Assembly (NCBI RefSeq): GCF_032362555.1
Contig: NC_083507.1
Span: 5,149,001-5,213,000 of the forward strand
Length of the DNA: 64,000 nt
Reading direction: 5' to 3'
From: Amyelois transitella
Taxonomy: Eukaryota; Arthropoda; Insecta; Lepidoptera; Pyralidae
The notes beneath the pieces are model-generated. The model was not told the DNA's origin. It saw nothing but the letters and a program-made list of their open reading frames with translations, and did no database searches. The number at the start of each line of letters is the position of its first letter. Within the stretch, counting starts at the first letter, position 1. A program made the position numbers and the translations under genes. Below are positions 1 to 12,404 of this stretch, piece after piece.

Positions 1-178
1 TTATGTGATTTAATGTTGTGTATTAAACTAAATTTTAATATTGCAATGAGAAGGTGAAATGTAATTTGGTTAAAACTTGTAAGTCCATAAAGATGACAGA
101 TAAGAATTGTAGAACAGTGTCACTATTTTCACCATCTAAGAGCTTGATGAATACAAATTAGAATTGCGATTTCTTTAC

Positions 179-3100
179 CTGTGCAAGCCAATCACTTTTC
201 TCTCCGCAATAACAGTGAGCCTCATCTTGATCTTTCCCTGCTTCTGAAGCCGCCGACGATGTTGTGGATGCGGTCTGTAAATTGAAATGGTTGTAGTCAC
301 GTATTTGAGAAAACGCAGAGAAGGTACTTATTTGAAACTGCATAGAAATCCATATTAATGCCAAGTAATTATTTTCTCTCTCTCGTCTTTGTCTTCCCAT
401 GTAAGTAACCATCTCAAACTTTAGTTTTATGGTACCTATTTAAATACCAACATATGGGAGGTTCAAGTAGCTATGACTTTCTTTTAAGCCTGGAATTGTG
501 TTTAACCCACATCACAAGGAGGCGTTAACTCCTGCTGCTGCCGCCTCTGTGGGCCGCCCTTGAATCTGAACACGTCTGAGCGTAGGTCTGACCGCTTGGA
601 GGCGCGGTTCTCGGCAGCCGCTACCCGGTACCGTTGGTCCACACATCTCTTGCAATGCCATGACGCTCCTGAAAAACATTCTATTGAAAATCCATTTTCC
701 ATTAAAACATTAATTAAGTTTTATAAAAATACTGAAACTCAGTGATTTCTTAGCCTAGTTTAAATGTTATATCATTTTATAATTTTTCAAGTATATATTG
801 CAAAGTTGAAATTGGGGAACTCACCATTGATCCAACACTCTACCGGCGGCGAGTGGCATTTGGCGTGGTACCCCCGGCCGCACATGTCGCAGGCGATGAT
901 GGCGTTAGTGGCGGGGCTGGCGGCCGGGCCCTCGCGGCGCTTGCAGACCACGCACATGATGCGCCCGTCGTCGGCCGGCGGAGCGCTAAGCAGCTTGAGC
1001 GTAGCCACGGGCGCCCACGAATGAGTTCCATCCCCAAACTTAACGAGGCACTGGGCCACACCCGCACCGACGTCGCATGAATCGTTGTCATTACTGGTAC
1101 TTAGCTCGACAATTGTTCCTATCAAATAAAGTTGTTTTGATTATCTGATTTAACATACATCCATATACATAACGCCTCTTTCCCGGAGGGGTAGGCAGAA
1201 ACTTAATCTTTTCACTCTTCACAATTCCTGCATACTTTTTGCTTCATCTGAATTCCTGACTAGTATTCTTGATCTGACCTTTCCCTAGGACATCCCTGAT
1301 TTCCAATATTTCTATTCACACTCTCCTTGTTTTTTTTTTACTCAACCTACTTTTAATTATCTTCTCACAAGATGTAAACCATCTAAGCATTATCTTTTCT
1401 ATTCCTGTCAATATTTTTTCTTTCAGTTGACACGTACCTTATTACACTATTTCTTATCCTGTCATTGTTATGTAAATTCATGACTTCAAGTAATGAGAAA
1501 CTTACCTAAATAATATCTGCCATCTTTATTAGGTACAAGGACATCATCCCCACAGTGGAAAGGGTTTGCATTATTTTTCTCCGTGTTGGTTGTAGAGTCT
1601 GGCATGGCATTCTGTGTTTCTTCTTCTTTTTTGTCATTCTTTTTACTAGCGCATGGTGGTAACGTTTTGTGAAGGTCGCTCAGGATTACATCTATTAGAG
1701 CTTGTGTTGAGACCTCTTAAAAAAAGAAAAATAAAGGGTTTATTTTAAGCACAACAAGCCTTACAATATAATATTGAAAGTGGTTTTAATTGCCATGAAA
1801 ACTACTGGATTAATTTGTAGAAAGTTCTTATACATTCAAATATAATGTTAGTTAGTCTTTTTTATAAATACTAAGGTATGGACATATATACATATCAGTG
1901 AGTAAAAAAATTAAAAAGATTATATTGTGGCAGTCAATAAAGGTTAAATGTTAAACAATAAATGAAAAAGCTTCTAATTTTGCACTATATCATGCTAGTA
2001 TTGGACATTAAACTTTTAATTAAAAATTGATTGTCATACTATTAATTTAATCAGTATCAGAGATGCAAAAACAGATCTAGATATGACTTTAATTTTTTCA
2101 AATTGGTAAGCCTGTTGGGCTCCACTGTATAGTACCTAATGGCCAGATTCAGGCACTCTTCATTTTGTTAAATATAGAATTACTTGTGTGTATGTTTTAA
2201 CTTACTTATTTGTATAAAGATGATATTATAAATTTAAAGTTAATATGAGAAAGGTCTTGTACAATTTATTAATCATATGTTGTTTTACTTACTTGACAAT
2301 AAAATTCCAGGTAAGAAGGCAAAAATAGCAAGAAAAAGGGAATGTTTATAATGCATTAAAGATTACATACATAGGTGTAATATTGTATCAATAGGTACAT
2401 ATAATAGGTATATTATATTCTGTTCTAAAAGTTGACCATAAGCTTACTGAAGTGGCAGTTAGCAGGGCAAAGCATGTAAAATGAGACAGCCAAAAGTTTC
2501 TAACATGGTGATCAGATAGATTTGCAACATAGTATAATCACCAATTTGTCAGTAAATATTCATATTGAAATTTGTTGAATTCTCACATTTTTGGCAAGTC
2601 TAAAATAATTTTGAAACAAGTTACCATTCTAGGATTACATTAGTACAAACCACTATTGTTTTAGTATTCAGGCCGCCGGAGGTACAATCTAACTTGAAAG
2701 GCTTTTCCACAGACATAAAAACAGAAGTGGAATAAACACCAAACATAATAAACCCCACAGATTCATAAACATCCCTATACAATCTGTGGGCATTTCTTTA
2801 GATGACAGATCAACAATCCATTCAGCCATAGTTTTTAGCACATTTTTGACCTTTTCTGAACCATACTTGGAACCTATGTAATGCACATTTTGAATTCTTA
2901 CCTTTACATTTTTAGATAAAAAATCTAAACCATAGTCTGCCTTTATTATTTTTTAAATTAACACCACTATTTAGTTACCTATCTATAGGTCATACAAATG
3001 AAATATATTAAATTGCCTTTTGTTATCATTGATGTATTACCTTCTTGGCTATCAAGACTCCTTTTCTACATGCAATGTCATTTAGTACATTGGAATCTAT

Positions 3101-3453
3101 GCAAGTTCAGTGTCATGGTGTAAGGATTTGTAAACTCCCATAACAATGGATTATTTAAGGAAATTGTGACTTATCAAATTGGCTTCTACAGGGATCATGG
3201 TTAGTAATATGCTATTTGTGGTAAAATCGTTTGATATAGAAGGGTAAATGTTTTTGTTCTCTAAAAGTCAAATGACTACCGAAAACTATGTCGTACGTAA
3301 GTATAGTAATCAATTGTTTTTGATAGCGAATAAAGCATACACGTTGAACAGAGCACAAGTGATCTTTCTGCAAAAATTGGAGATGCAATGCAAGCATCAG
3401 TAAAAAAGATACAATGCTATAGTATTAAGAGACTTACCAGCGTTGATGTCCAT
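179..3453 (-). CDS. Pcl: Polycomb-like protein (Tudor + PHD fingers), 5' part; 3' end beyond window
   Basis: Polycomb-like (PHF1/MTF2/PHF19 family) proteins are nuclear accessory subunits of PRC2 that help place H3K27 methylation. Coding exons on the minus strand, in transcript order: 3453-3438, 1715-1506, 1118-825, 668-511, 274-179; all joins keep frame and use GT-AG borders. This gives 258 residues before the window ends. ATG at 3453-3451 is followed by a polar N-terminus (residues 1-58), a Tudor domain (about 58-120), then PHD finger 1 with a complete C4HC3 set: C131, C134, C152, C155, H160, C163, C179, C182. A basic linker follows, then the start of PHD finger 2 (CYCGEKSDWLAQ) at the last exon. 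Tudor-PHD-PHD order with this spacing is specific to the family. The Tudor domain has an extra loop of about 15 residues after the second strand. The 1.7-kb first intron is the longest seen here. The 179-bp left edge is intron. Exon borders are predicted by eye. Confidence 0.88.
1155..1345 (+). repeat. Dispersed repeat, family X, in Pcl intron 2
   Basis: It contains the block 'cccggaggggtaggcag' followed by a pyrimidine-rich stretch that also occurs at 4260-4389 and, reversed, near 45200 and 14745. It lies wholly in the intron between the N-terminal exon and the Tudor exon of Pcl. The copy is diverged. Family assignment rests only on similarity within this window. Confidence 0.6.
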
Positions 3454-4074
3454 TTCAAAAACGATAACTCAACTCAGGAACGATAAATAACCGCATAATT
3501 ATTAACTTAAATTTCATTTTAGAACAGCAAACTCAAAAGCATTGGCGCTATTGCGGCCATTATAGAAGTCAAACGTTTCACTGTTTTCCCGCGGTAACTA
3601 ATTTATTATAAAAATATAGTGTAAATTTTAATAAAAATATATGTGTTTGTTACCGCACTGCATATAAGATGAAACAAACTTCATTAAATTAACTAATTAA
3701 TTATAAAACCACATTTTTGTCCAAATAAATCAAAATTAACTAAACTGCCAGATTTCGATACTGACTCGTGTGTATTCCAGGCCAATACAGGGATTTGTAA
3801 AAACAGTTTGTTGTCTGCTTGATCTTTGTTTTATGTATGCTATTGGAACGGAGCGGCAATCTATTAAAATAATTCTTACAAGAAATACTTGTTCTGGAAC
3901 GTTACAAATGTTGCCATTCTAACAAAATCAAAAGTTACCTAAAATAAACAAAAATCGAAATCACAATAGTGATTTCCTCACTTCTCTCTATCTATCTGAG
4001 ATAAACTGGAAAGAAAGAAAACATGGCCTTTGGTATGAATGTTTGAAAATCTTGGTCACTGATATAACCTTTAA

Positions 4075-4200
4075 GTAACCTGACACTATTTGGATCTGAA
4101 CTCATTAAGGCAAACAGCTGAATGTGGCCTATCAGTCTTTTCAAGCCTGTTGGCTCTGTCTACCCCGCATTGAATATAGACGTGATTGTATGCGTCCTTT
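4075..4200 (+). repeat. Dispersed SINE-like repeat, family Y, 3' half
   Basis: It carries the family Y landmarks 'cagctgaatgtggcc', 'gttggctctgtctacc' and 'atagacgtgatt', matching copies at 13171-13375 and 58930-59025. It directly precedes a family X copy, so the two elements are side by side here. Confidence 0.65.
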
Positions 4201-4229
4201 TAAAAAGTACGTACGCATGTCCCCGGCTT

Positions 4230-5095
4230 AAGCATTTACATACATACATACATAAACTCACGCCTCTTTCCCGGAGGGGTAGGCAGAGACTACCTCTTTC
4301 CACTTGCCACGATCCCTGCATACTTCCTTTGCTTCATCCACATTCATAACTCTCTTCATGCAAGCTCGGCGGTTTCGGGCACTTTTGACTAGGAATGTGA
4401 AAAAAAAATCGATTATGGAAAAAATTGATTAAAAATCGATTTTTTAAAAGTAAAAATCGATTTTTATACTTGATTTTTTTTTAATTAATAATCGATTAAA
4501 AATCGATTTTTATAATCATACAATAAATGCACTCCGACATTACGTTTTTGTCTTCTGGCTTGGAGCCCGGAACGCGAACTGCCAAAGAATACTATCATAG
4601 CTCCATAATATTACATTAACGCCATCTGTGCATTCTTTATTTGCTCTTGAAACAGTTTAGATGATTAATTTAATCAAACATTCTCTAGATGGAATTAGTC
4701 GATGAATAGTATTTTACCGACATTCGGTTGATATTTTATTCATTATTCGTTGCTGAAACTTCATTTTTCAAACTTGATTGTTAAAAACTTTAATTTGTGT
4801 TGATTATATAAGAACTTGCTGTTTCTGTTGTTTATTTTTAATAAATAAATCTATTGATATAATGTATATGGCGTTTATTTTGACATAAATTGAAAAATTA
4901 GGAAAAAATCTATCAATATAATAAAATCGATTATTTTCTTAAGAAAAATCGATTATTTGTTAATCGATTTTTCATACTTAAAAAATAAATCGATTATAAA
5001 AAAATCGATTTTTTATCAGCAATGTCACATCCCTACTTTTGACCTGACCCTTCACATGACATGCCCGTAAAATTTAAAAAATCAAAAAGCTGTCA
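4230..5095 (+). repeat. Dispersed repeat, family X, split by a MITE
   Basis: A CATA tetranucleotide run (4238-4256) leads into the 'cccggaggggtaggcag' block at about 4270. Repeat sequence continues to 4389, is broken by the insertion at 4390-5035, and resumes at 5036 with 'cttttgacctgaccc'. The sequence is continuous across the insertion once one copy of the 8-bp duplication is removed. Confidence 0.65.
4390..5035. mobile_element. hAT-like non-autonomous element (MITE) with 8-bp target-site duplication
   Basis: The ends are inverted: the left end reads TAGGAATGTGA and the right end, read on the other strand, TAGGGATGTGA. It is flanked on both sides by CTTTTGAC (4382-4389 and 5036-5043), an exact 8-bp duplication as made by hAT-superfamily transposases. 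The subterminal regions on both sides are dense in AATCGATTTTT-type motifs in both orientations. There is no open reading frame, so it is non-autonomous. It sits inside a family X repeat and is younger than it. Confidence 0.85.
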
Positions 5096-5390
5096 CTCTA
5101 TTTTCATTGTCACATGACAGCATTTTTTTTGGAGAGCCAATTAGTGTTTCTATTCTAAAACAATAAGTATTTGTTTGTTTTCGTGTTTTTTTATTCCGAA
5201 GTATGATATTTTAACGAATTTACAATATTTAAGCCGCACTTAATATAATCAATGCATATTTAATTACACAATTGTATAATATTCAGTTAAAAGTGGTCCT
5301 CGGTTCAATCATTGAAAATTTATACTAAAAATTTTGTAGCAGGTAAAACACTACCTACAGATTGTATTACAGTTTAATATAACCAATGTA

Positions 5391-6107
5391 ATGGGCAATT
5401 CGGGATTGAAACAGCATTATGAGACTGCTTCTAAAACGGGTGTTTTACAGTTGGCAGATCATAAACTAAAAGAAGTACCTATAGAAGTACTAGGTTTATC
5501 TGACATACTGAGAAATTTGGATCTATCTAAAAACAAAATATCTGTTTTGCCTGAAGATATAAGTAAGTTTAAGCATTTAAAGCAATTGAATCTTGAGACA
5601 AATAAACTAGAGATGTTACCGAACTCTATAACTAATCTGAAGAAATTGGAATTACTGAATGTATCAAATAACTTGCTTTGTTCCCTGCCTCAGGGATTCG
5701 TGAATTTGAGCAATATTAAACAAGTATACTTAAATAATAATAGATTTAAAGAATTTCCTCTTCAATTGTTAAAACTACATAATTTGGAAGTGGTGGAACT
5801 TTCTAATAACAAGATTACTGAGATACCCAGTGGCATGTTTGAGCTATTTGCTATGGAATTAAATTTAAGTCAAAATGAGATATCATCACTTGGTGATGAC
5901 TTACATCAAGCACCTAGACTAAAAATCCTGAGATTGGAAGAGAATTGTTTGGGTTTAGATGCAATCCAGCCGAGTTTATTGAGAGATTCCAAGATACATA
6001 CTATCAACTTAGACGGTAACCTGTTTGAAGCAAAGCAGCTGGCTTCATTGGAGGGCTACAATGAGTACACGGAGAGATACACAGCAATGAAAAAGAAAAT
6101 GTTTTGA
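5391..6107 (+). CDS. LRRC57: Leucine-rich repeat-containing protein 57
   Basis: Single-exon gene of 238 residues, the family's usual length. The body is a run of about seven leucine-rich repeats (roughly residues 38-200) with the LxxLxLxxN pattern, for example LRNLDLSKNKI and LKQLNLETNKL. The C-terminal block APRLKILRLEENCL and the end LEGYNEYTERYTAMKKK are signatures of LRRC57. The start MGNSGLKQHYETA matches the family N-terminus; glycine 2 is a possible N-myristoylation site (knowledge of the family, not shown). The molecular function is poorly defined; it is a presumed membrane-associated interaction protein. The next AATAAA signals downstream are at 6353-6358 and 6418-6423. The gene diverges from Pcl. 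Confidence 0.95.
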   Translation: MGNSGLKQHYETASKTGVLQLADHKLKEVPIEVLGLSDILRNLDLSKNKISVLPEDISKFKHLKQLNLETNKLEMLPNSITNLKKLELLNVSNNLLCSLPQGFVNLSNIKQVYLNNNRFKEFPLQLLKLHNLEVVELSNNKITEIPSGMFELFAMELNLSQNEISSLGDDLHQAPRLKILRLEENCLGLDAIQPSLLRDSKIHTINLDGNLFEAKQLASLEGYNEYTERYTAMKKKMF

Positions 6108-8160
6108 TGTCGGTTGTACTGCACAATTTATTGTTACAGCTTAGCACTAAATATATTTAGCAAATGTTATCTGTTTATAATTAATTTTCCACAAAATATC
6201 TTTGAAAATTTATGTAAATATGTGACGTAGTTTTTATTTTTAAATGTTTAATTTATTTTATCTGAGATATAGATGAGACATGAATGGTAATTTTTTAGCT
6301 TGTAGATTTTATTAGTATCTTCATCAGGATTCAGCATCTGTAAAATAATTATAATAAATGTAATTATAAATAATAACAAAAAAAATCATTAAATATGTTT
6401 TAAATTTTATTGCCTGTAATAAACATATGTTATATAACTTTAACTTTTGTTCATCATGACAACACCTTAAATTGCAAAGAATAATTTGTTTGATACATTT
6501 ATAAAGAATATTTTTTATTGCCACTTAAGTAAGTAATTTTATTAAAAAGATGAGGACGCCAAAATTGCAAATACAATTTTTTACTTTTAATGCAAACAAT
6601 CATTTCGAATGGGTGATTTTGGTCATAAATTTACATTAAAGTATTTGGAATACATAGTTATTAATACAAATAATTTTATATTGATTAAGTCTATATAGAA
6701 TCATCTAGCTATCCAAGTTACAGTGCTGAAACATCTGAAGTCATTTGTTATGCTTTAAATAAACATTGATAACATATAGGAACCTAACCTAGGAAAGTAA
6801 TTTATTTTATAGTCTTTAATATAACAAATTCGCAACATATTCCTAAAAATATAAAGTTTTATGTACATACCCAAGAATTCTATTATTTCCTACGATATGG
6901 CATTGATTTGTTGAGATTTTGTATTAAATTTTGTTAATTACTAGCTATTCCCGGCGCCTTCGTTTGTTGTAAGTTCACTGACAATCCTTCATCCCCTTTT
7001 TTTACCTCTATCTCCCCTTTTATCGCAATACAGAAGCCTGTTTCTTCGCAGGGACAACTTTATCTCTGTACTAAATTTCATCAAAATCGGTTCAGTGGTT
7101 CCGGCGTGAAAGTGTATCAGATTTACTTTCGCATTTATATATTAAAAAGGGATAGTGTAATAGGGATTATTACCATGTTCCAGAGGCAAAGTAAACGCTA
7201 GGCGTTTACCTTCTGAACAAAAAAAACGTGAAACCGAATGCAGCGGAGAACGTTTAAGTAATTTCGATATTTTATATAACTATTTTATTTTAATCTGGCC
7301 TTCATTGTACATAAGGAACTAATGGATTCCTTAGATTATCATTAAGATCTATTCGACGTATCTGCCTTTCTGATCTAAAAGCCCGCCGCCTTGTAAATGT
7401 CTTCTGATAGATGACATCGTTTGGATTGGCTTCGTTTCTTCTTCTCCGAAGTCACAAGGCAAAAATCTTCTGGCTCCATCTTTTATCATGTCTGCTATAA
7501 ATGTGTGGTGATACGAGTATCGTATATCCGGCCTACGCCATTAAGAGAGTGAAAGTCATGTACCTAGTTACCTGCCTGCTTACCTACACCGATTTTATTT
7601 TATTTAGCTGAGGCACTGGATAATACTTGTTTTTCCTAAAAAATAAAAAATATTTTAATGTCGTGATATAAACAAACGTTATTCCCGGCTTGCAATATTT
7701 CATAAAAGAGGCTTATCAAAAAATTGTTGTCAAAAGATTACCTATGTAAAATCACTTTACAACGTCGTTAGGGGCGATAACGTTCTAACTCATTTTAAAA
7801 CTGGAACGCTATGTTTAGTTTCCTCTATTTCTTGGTTTAACTTAAAACAGTTATCTTATCATGACATTTCTAAAATTGATTTTCCTTCCACAATAATTCA
7901 TAGGTAGATACCTAAGTAATTAGGTTTTAGCTATTTACGTACCTACGAGTTACAGTTGCAGTTTTGTGTATAATAGTATCATAGTAATCCAAATTTAAAT
8001 CATTCGGTACTACAGCTGTTTCCTAGCAATTGGCTGTCAAAGACGGATAGCCAGACATAAGTGGACTTATTGTGTTACTTTTATGGTACGGAACCCTAAA
8101 CCTGTCATGTAACACCTCCGTGGTCGCGGCGGGCTGATGATTCAATGCAAACGAAGCCGC
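6108..8160. other. LRRC57 3' flank and intergenic repeats; no gene seen
   Basis: AT-rich 3'UTR-like sequence runs to about 6430 and contains two AATAAA signals. Beyond it lies intergenic sequence with one LINE/SINE-type fragment (6941-7155). The open frame at 6324-6524 on the minus strand is low-complexity AT-rich sequence and is not supported. Confidence 0.5.
6941..7155 (+). repeat. LINE/SINE-type 3' fragment ('ctattcccggcgccttcg' class)
   Basis: It begins 'tagctattcccggcgccttcg', continues with 'ctaaatttcatcaaaatcggttc', and ends in a short A/T tail after 'tttatatattaaaaaggg'. This arrangement recurs at 17562-17825, 27860-28560 and elsewhere in the window. It is the usual remnant type of lepidopteran retroelements; the family was not determined. 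Confidence 0.55.
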
Positions 8161-11100
8161 ACGCATAAGCTAGTCACTTTGTTTACTGATAAGGAAAGAG
8201 TTTGACAACAGAATATGGCGGCCAAGCCAAGCAGTAGGTATCGTATGGGTCGGAGAATCGAATCGAGTGTTCCGCTCTCTGTGCCTCTCAGTGCTATTCA
8301 ATGCGGTGACGGTGTCAATCGTATTTCCGAGTATCTATAAACTGGACGTGGGCCTACACGGCCCTCTAAAAATACAAAGATCGCGCGTCTTTATAAAATC
8401 GAACAGAAGACCGTCGAATTTATGTGCAACTTACTTAGATTTAGTTTATAGTGCAAATAAGTACAACCTTTACTTGGGTATGAGGTCTTGTTATTCCCGA
8501 TAAGAGAACAAAAGTTTTATTATAGTTGCTAATTGAGGAAATACATTCCGTCTGGATCTGCATTTGTAAGGTTTGTAAGTAAATATAATATTTAAAAGTG
8601 ATACAGACGGTAACTACTTAGGTACGTCTCAATTTAGTTAGTCCATTTAAAATATTAAAATATGTAATACCTATTAAGTTAAGCCCCGAATACGTTACCT
8701 TAATATACCGATACAGGTGTGGGTCACTGGATCAGATTACTTTCGCCAACACTCTCGCTAGAAACATACCTAAGCTGCCAGTTTCACTAACGGCTGCAGG
8801 TCGGCTCAAGTTCTAATTTTTCGATTTATGAAGATAAACTTGAAAAGTTAAGAAAAATTTAATTAACACCTGGGTTTGCTTTTGAAACTCTGCCTATAAA
8901 AACAGCAACCATATATCCATTTGCACAGGATTACCTAACAACTAAGTAGGTACATACTTTTACTATCAAGCGAACCAAAATTAAATAAATATCCAGTCCA
9001 GACGCCCAATTAGGTAATAATAAATAAACATCCAAGACACTCTGAAAAAAGATCAGTTTCCATCTTGACCTTACTCGCAATCAAACCTGGGGCCTTATGT
9101 CTCATGGAAGGGCACTTTGCCACTGCGTCGCAGAGCCCGACAATATCTTGTAGGTGTACATACGTAATAATTAAATAGTTGACTTTTACGTGAGCATCTC
9201 AATGCCCTCGAGCCGGGGCTATCAGAGCTATCAGAATCATGTGCAAGCCCGTTGCTGATCATTCGGATTGCATGATGTCAGAAATTGCCATTGTCAAAGC
9301 CACAGGTCAATACCTTATTTATTAGGGTATTCTTTTGTACCGACACTGAACCTAATCTCTGTGAGGTAGCTACCTAAATTGGTTAAATCAAAAGCCAGTT
9401 GTCCGTTTTGTTCCATTCTTTATCAAAATATGTAGGTATACCTACTTACTAAAGCTTTCAGTTGTCCAGCTTTCGAAATTTCATCAAAACCAGTTAGTAA
9501 TTTTTGAGTTTATTTGTTGCCAACAGAAATAGGTAGTTAAGAATATGCATTTTTTTTCTCATAATAATATTTTTTAAAAAGAAAGCAAGTGATGCAACAT
9601 CACTTGGTGTGTAGCTACGGTCCCCTGTTTACTGATAAGTAGTTTAATTTTACCTTTGTGTGAACTTCCATAAATTTAACTTAATATTGCTATGTACATT
9701 TCTAAGTACATATATTCGTTCTTGCTATTATATCCACCCACCCACGGCCGCCTGTAACCACTATTCAGTTAGGAAGACTCCTGCCAGACCTCACCAATGA
9801 CCATTGTTGTTATTACTCGACACTGTTTGGTCTGCCTTTGTGAAATTGTATTACTATTCTAATTCCCTACATAGGACTGTCTCAAAATAAGTGAAAAAGA
9901 AAAGGGGTACCTATCGCAACGCAGCTTGTATAATGATTACGCCCTAATGTCAAGGGATTCCTTACTGTAAGAGAATCAGATTGAATTTAAACGATACACA
10001 ACTCTGAAAAACTGGCTGAAGTAGGATTCGAACTTAGGTAGATACTTTAGTACGGGTCTGATAACGGGTCGGATATTTAATTGATCTTTCATCGTTGTTG
10101 GCGTCCTAACAAAACCAGCATCAAAGACCACTTACTGTTCCAGGATTACTGAAATATCATAAAGTCAAGTAGTGAAACCCCATGCACCATGTTTCTCATA
10201 TGTCCCCACACGTTTATACCCATTATAAAATAAAATACTTATCTAAGTAGGTAAAGTGCTCGTAGATAAAATAATAATTATAAAATTTATATACACGTGA
10301 CTCATTTCGCACGTGAAGCGATTGGATTGGAAGCAAATAATCACATCGATATCTTTATAACATTGTTGATAACTTGCATCACTCTGTATAACATTTTAAT
10401 TTCGTTAAGCTATCTTAAAAAATCAGTAGGTATGTGTAAAACTAATGAATTATTAAACGGATGTCATTGATAAGTTGGACTGGGGGATTAGCATGCAGGG
10501 CATAGGTGGATTAAATTATTCGCAATTGTATAAAATTAATCACAATAATTCTTACGCGTTTACCGTTAAGGAACTTTAAGGAACATTTGCCTGGATAAAG
10601 AAAATTTAAACTTTTGACAGCATATTATGGAAAAATTATTTCTGGTTGTCGCTTTCACCTCAAACAAGTGACCCACACTCGGCGAGCACATGCTTATAAC
10701 CATATCAGTCCTTTCAATAATGCACTTTTGCACAAAAGGTACACTTCTTCCTTGGTCTCTTTCTTATAGTGGTTTATAGTGGTGGTCCGATGAACATGTT
10801 TGGTTCAGATAAAAACGGATTAATGCTACCTCTCATCTATTATTATTTAGTATTTTTGTACAAATGTTGTTTATGTCATGGTACACCTTCTTTTCTTACC
10901 TATATCATATGCATATGAATTAATAACCGGATATAAACAAATCCACAAATGTAATATTGTACGTACGTATACGTTGTGCAGATAGTATTATGATACCGTC
11001 GCAGTTTTGTGATAACGATTCCGTAAAGCTTGGTAGACACTAATGTTACAATATCATATTTGAATGGATTTACTTAATTGAATCTTAGCTCAAGGCTTAA

Positions 11101-12404
11101 GATTCTTCTTTTAGGCAATGGGCTTCCTTGCCATTATCTTCGGAGCTCTCAAGCTAAGCTGGACCAGCTAAACATATTATTATATGAGTTTTGCGGCTAC
11201 AGGCTCTGTTAACCTCGGATTCTCGGAAGAAAAGACGAACCGTGGTGTATGTACATATGTGAAAGTATTAAAACTTTGTCTGTTTATTTATAAAATGCGT
11301 AAAATGTCTCCAAAGGTTTTGTCAAACTGGGGAGTTAAAGGTAATGGTTAAAAATAAACACATCTATTAGCATGTGATCGTAATCATGTAAGTTCTAAGT
11401 GTAAATTTGACTACACTACACACTACTTAAAAAAATAATTAATTAGTACTTGGTCAGTCCTCTGTTTTTCTATAGATAATAAAAATGTAGGTGCGAGTTT
11501 ATGGAGATATCTATAGCATATTGAGTAGGTTTGAGAATCGGCCAACATCTATTATTCATACCCCTTAGCGATAAGGGTTGTCCACCCTTAACGCATTTTT
11601 TTAACTAGAAATAACTTAAAAATTATTTATATGGCAAAACAACGTTTGCCGGGACAGTTAGTTAATGTGTAAAAACAAATCAATGTTGTAAATATTGTAA
11701 ATATTTGGAAGGAATCTCCATTCCAGCTTAATTAATCTAAAAATTGGTTCCTGTCTGTGTAAAACTAAACTAAACTTTTGTTAATAAGGATTAACGTTAA
11801 GCAATAAATACTTTTGTAAATGCCTTTAGATAGGAGATAAAGATCATGCAAATAAGGGCAAAGTTTAGGTTCGTTACTGGCCAGTGGGTATCGACCGTTT
11901 TGCCATTTGCTTATCTCACCAGTACTGCGAGAGCCTTCATCAAGACCATGCCAATTGGATTGTGCAGTTCTGTCAGTGTTTATTTGTTTTTTAAATAGGT
12001 AGGTGCTAATGATAGTTTGGTTTTATTATGTGAAGAGTAAAAAACCTCTTCGCAATAGTTTGTGAATCTAAACATCATCATTTTTAATTTTTTGTGTGAT
12101 GATACTCAAAATTTTTATACTTGTCAGTCGAGTTGGATCTTAATTGGCCAAAATAAAGAAAAGTGGCGGGAATTGAAGCTGAAAGTTTTAACTGCAATTG
12201 AGTCGTTGAGCAAAGGCTAACTTTATCAGTAATACGTCGCCTTAGTCGGGCAATAAAGAGTGCATAATGATTGAGAGTGTTAAACATATTAGGTATCTTA
12301 ATATTATTAAATGAAAGTGTAAACTTTTTTTATTTCTGTGGATTTTAATTTTAAGTACAATAATAAATTAATGTTTTGTTGCAGTGCATGAAAAAGTTTG
12401 AAAA
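8161..12404. other. Intergenic region upstream of AGPAT-A, possible remote 5'UTR exon
   Basis: The segment 8190-8420 is clearly richer in GC than its surroundings. It contains 'aatatggcggcc' at about 8212-8223 (YY1/Pho-like core), a TCAGT initiator-like motif at 8288-8292 and TATAAA at 8336-8341. A splice acceptor just before the AGPAT-A start (12373-12384) means at least one upstream non-coding exon should exist, and this is one candidate place for it. A second is 11973 (TCAGT), followed by a possible donor after 11999. Neither is proven. The rest is AT-rich with short repeat fragments and no coding region. Confidence 0.3.

Larger units (their letters stand above)
3454..5390. other. Intergenic region between divergent Pcl and LRRC57 starts
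   Basis: The two genes point away from each other, so this 1.9-kb stretch holds both promoters. The left end around 3530-3595 is less AT-rich and contains 'gcggccattatag', resembling a Pho/YY1-type GCCAT core, about 100 bp upstream of the Pcl ATG. That is only a weak motif match. The middle is filled by repeats Y and X and the MITE (listed separately). No coding region is seen. Confidence 0.5.

Noticed and set aside
787..1125. A stand-alone 112-residue open frame over the Tudor/PHD exon
   Set aside because: It is the Tudor-PHD exon of Pcl read through into both introns; its first and last residues are intron sequence.
2689..2886. 65-codon minus-strand open frame with a hydrophobic end
   Set aside because: It lies inside Pcl intron 1, its hydrophobic stretch is short, and no splice connection keeps the Pcl frame; it remains unsupported.
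4238..4256. Short direct repeats as a possible CRISPR-like array
   Set aside because: This is a CATA microsatellite attached to a dispersed repeat; there are no spacers, and the genome is animal.
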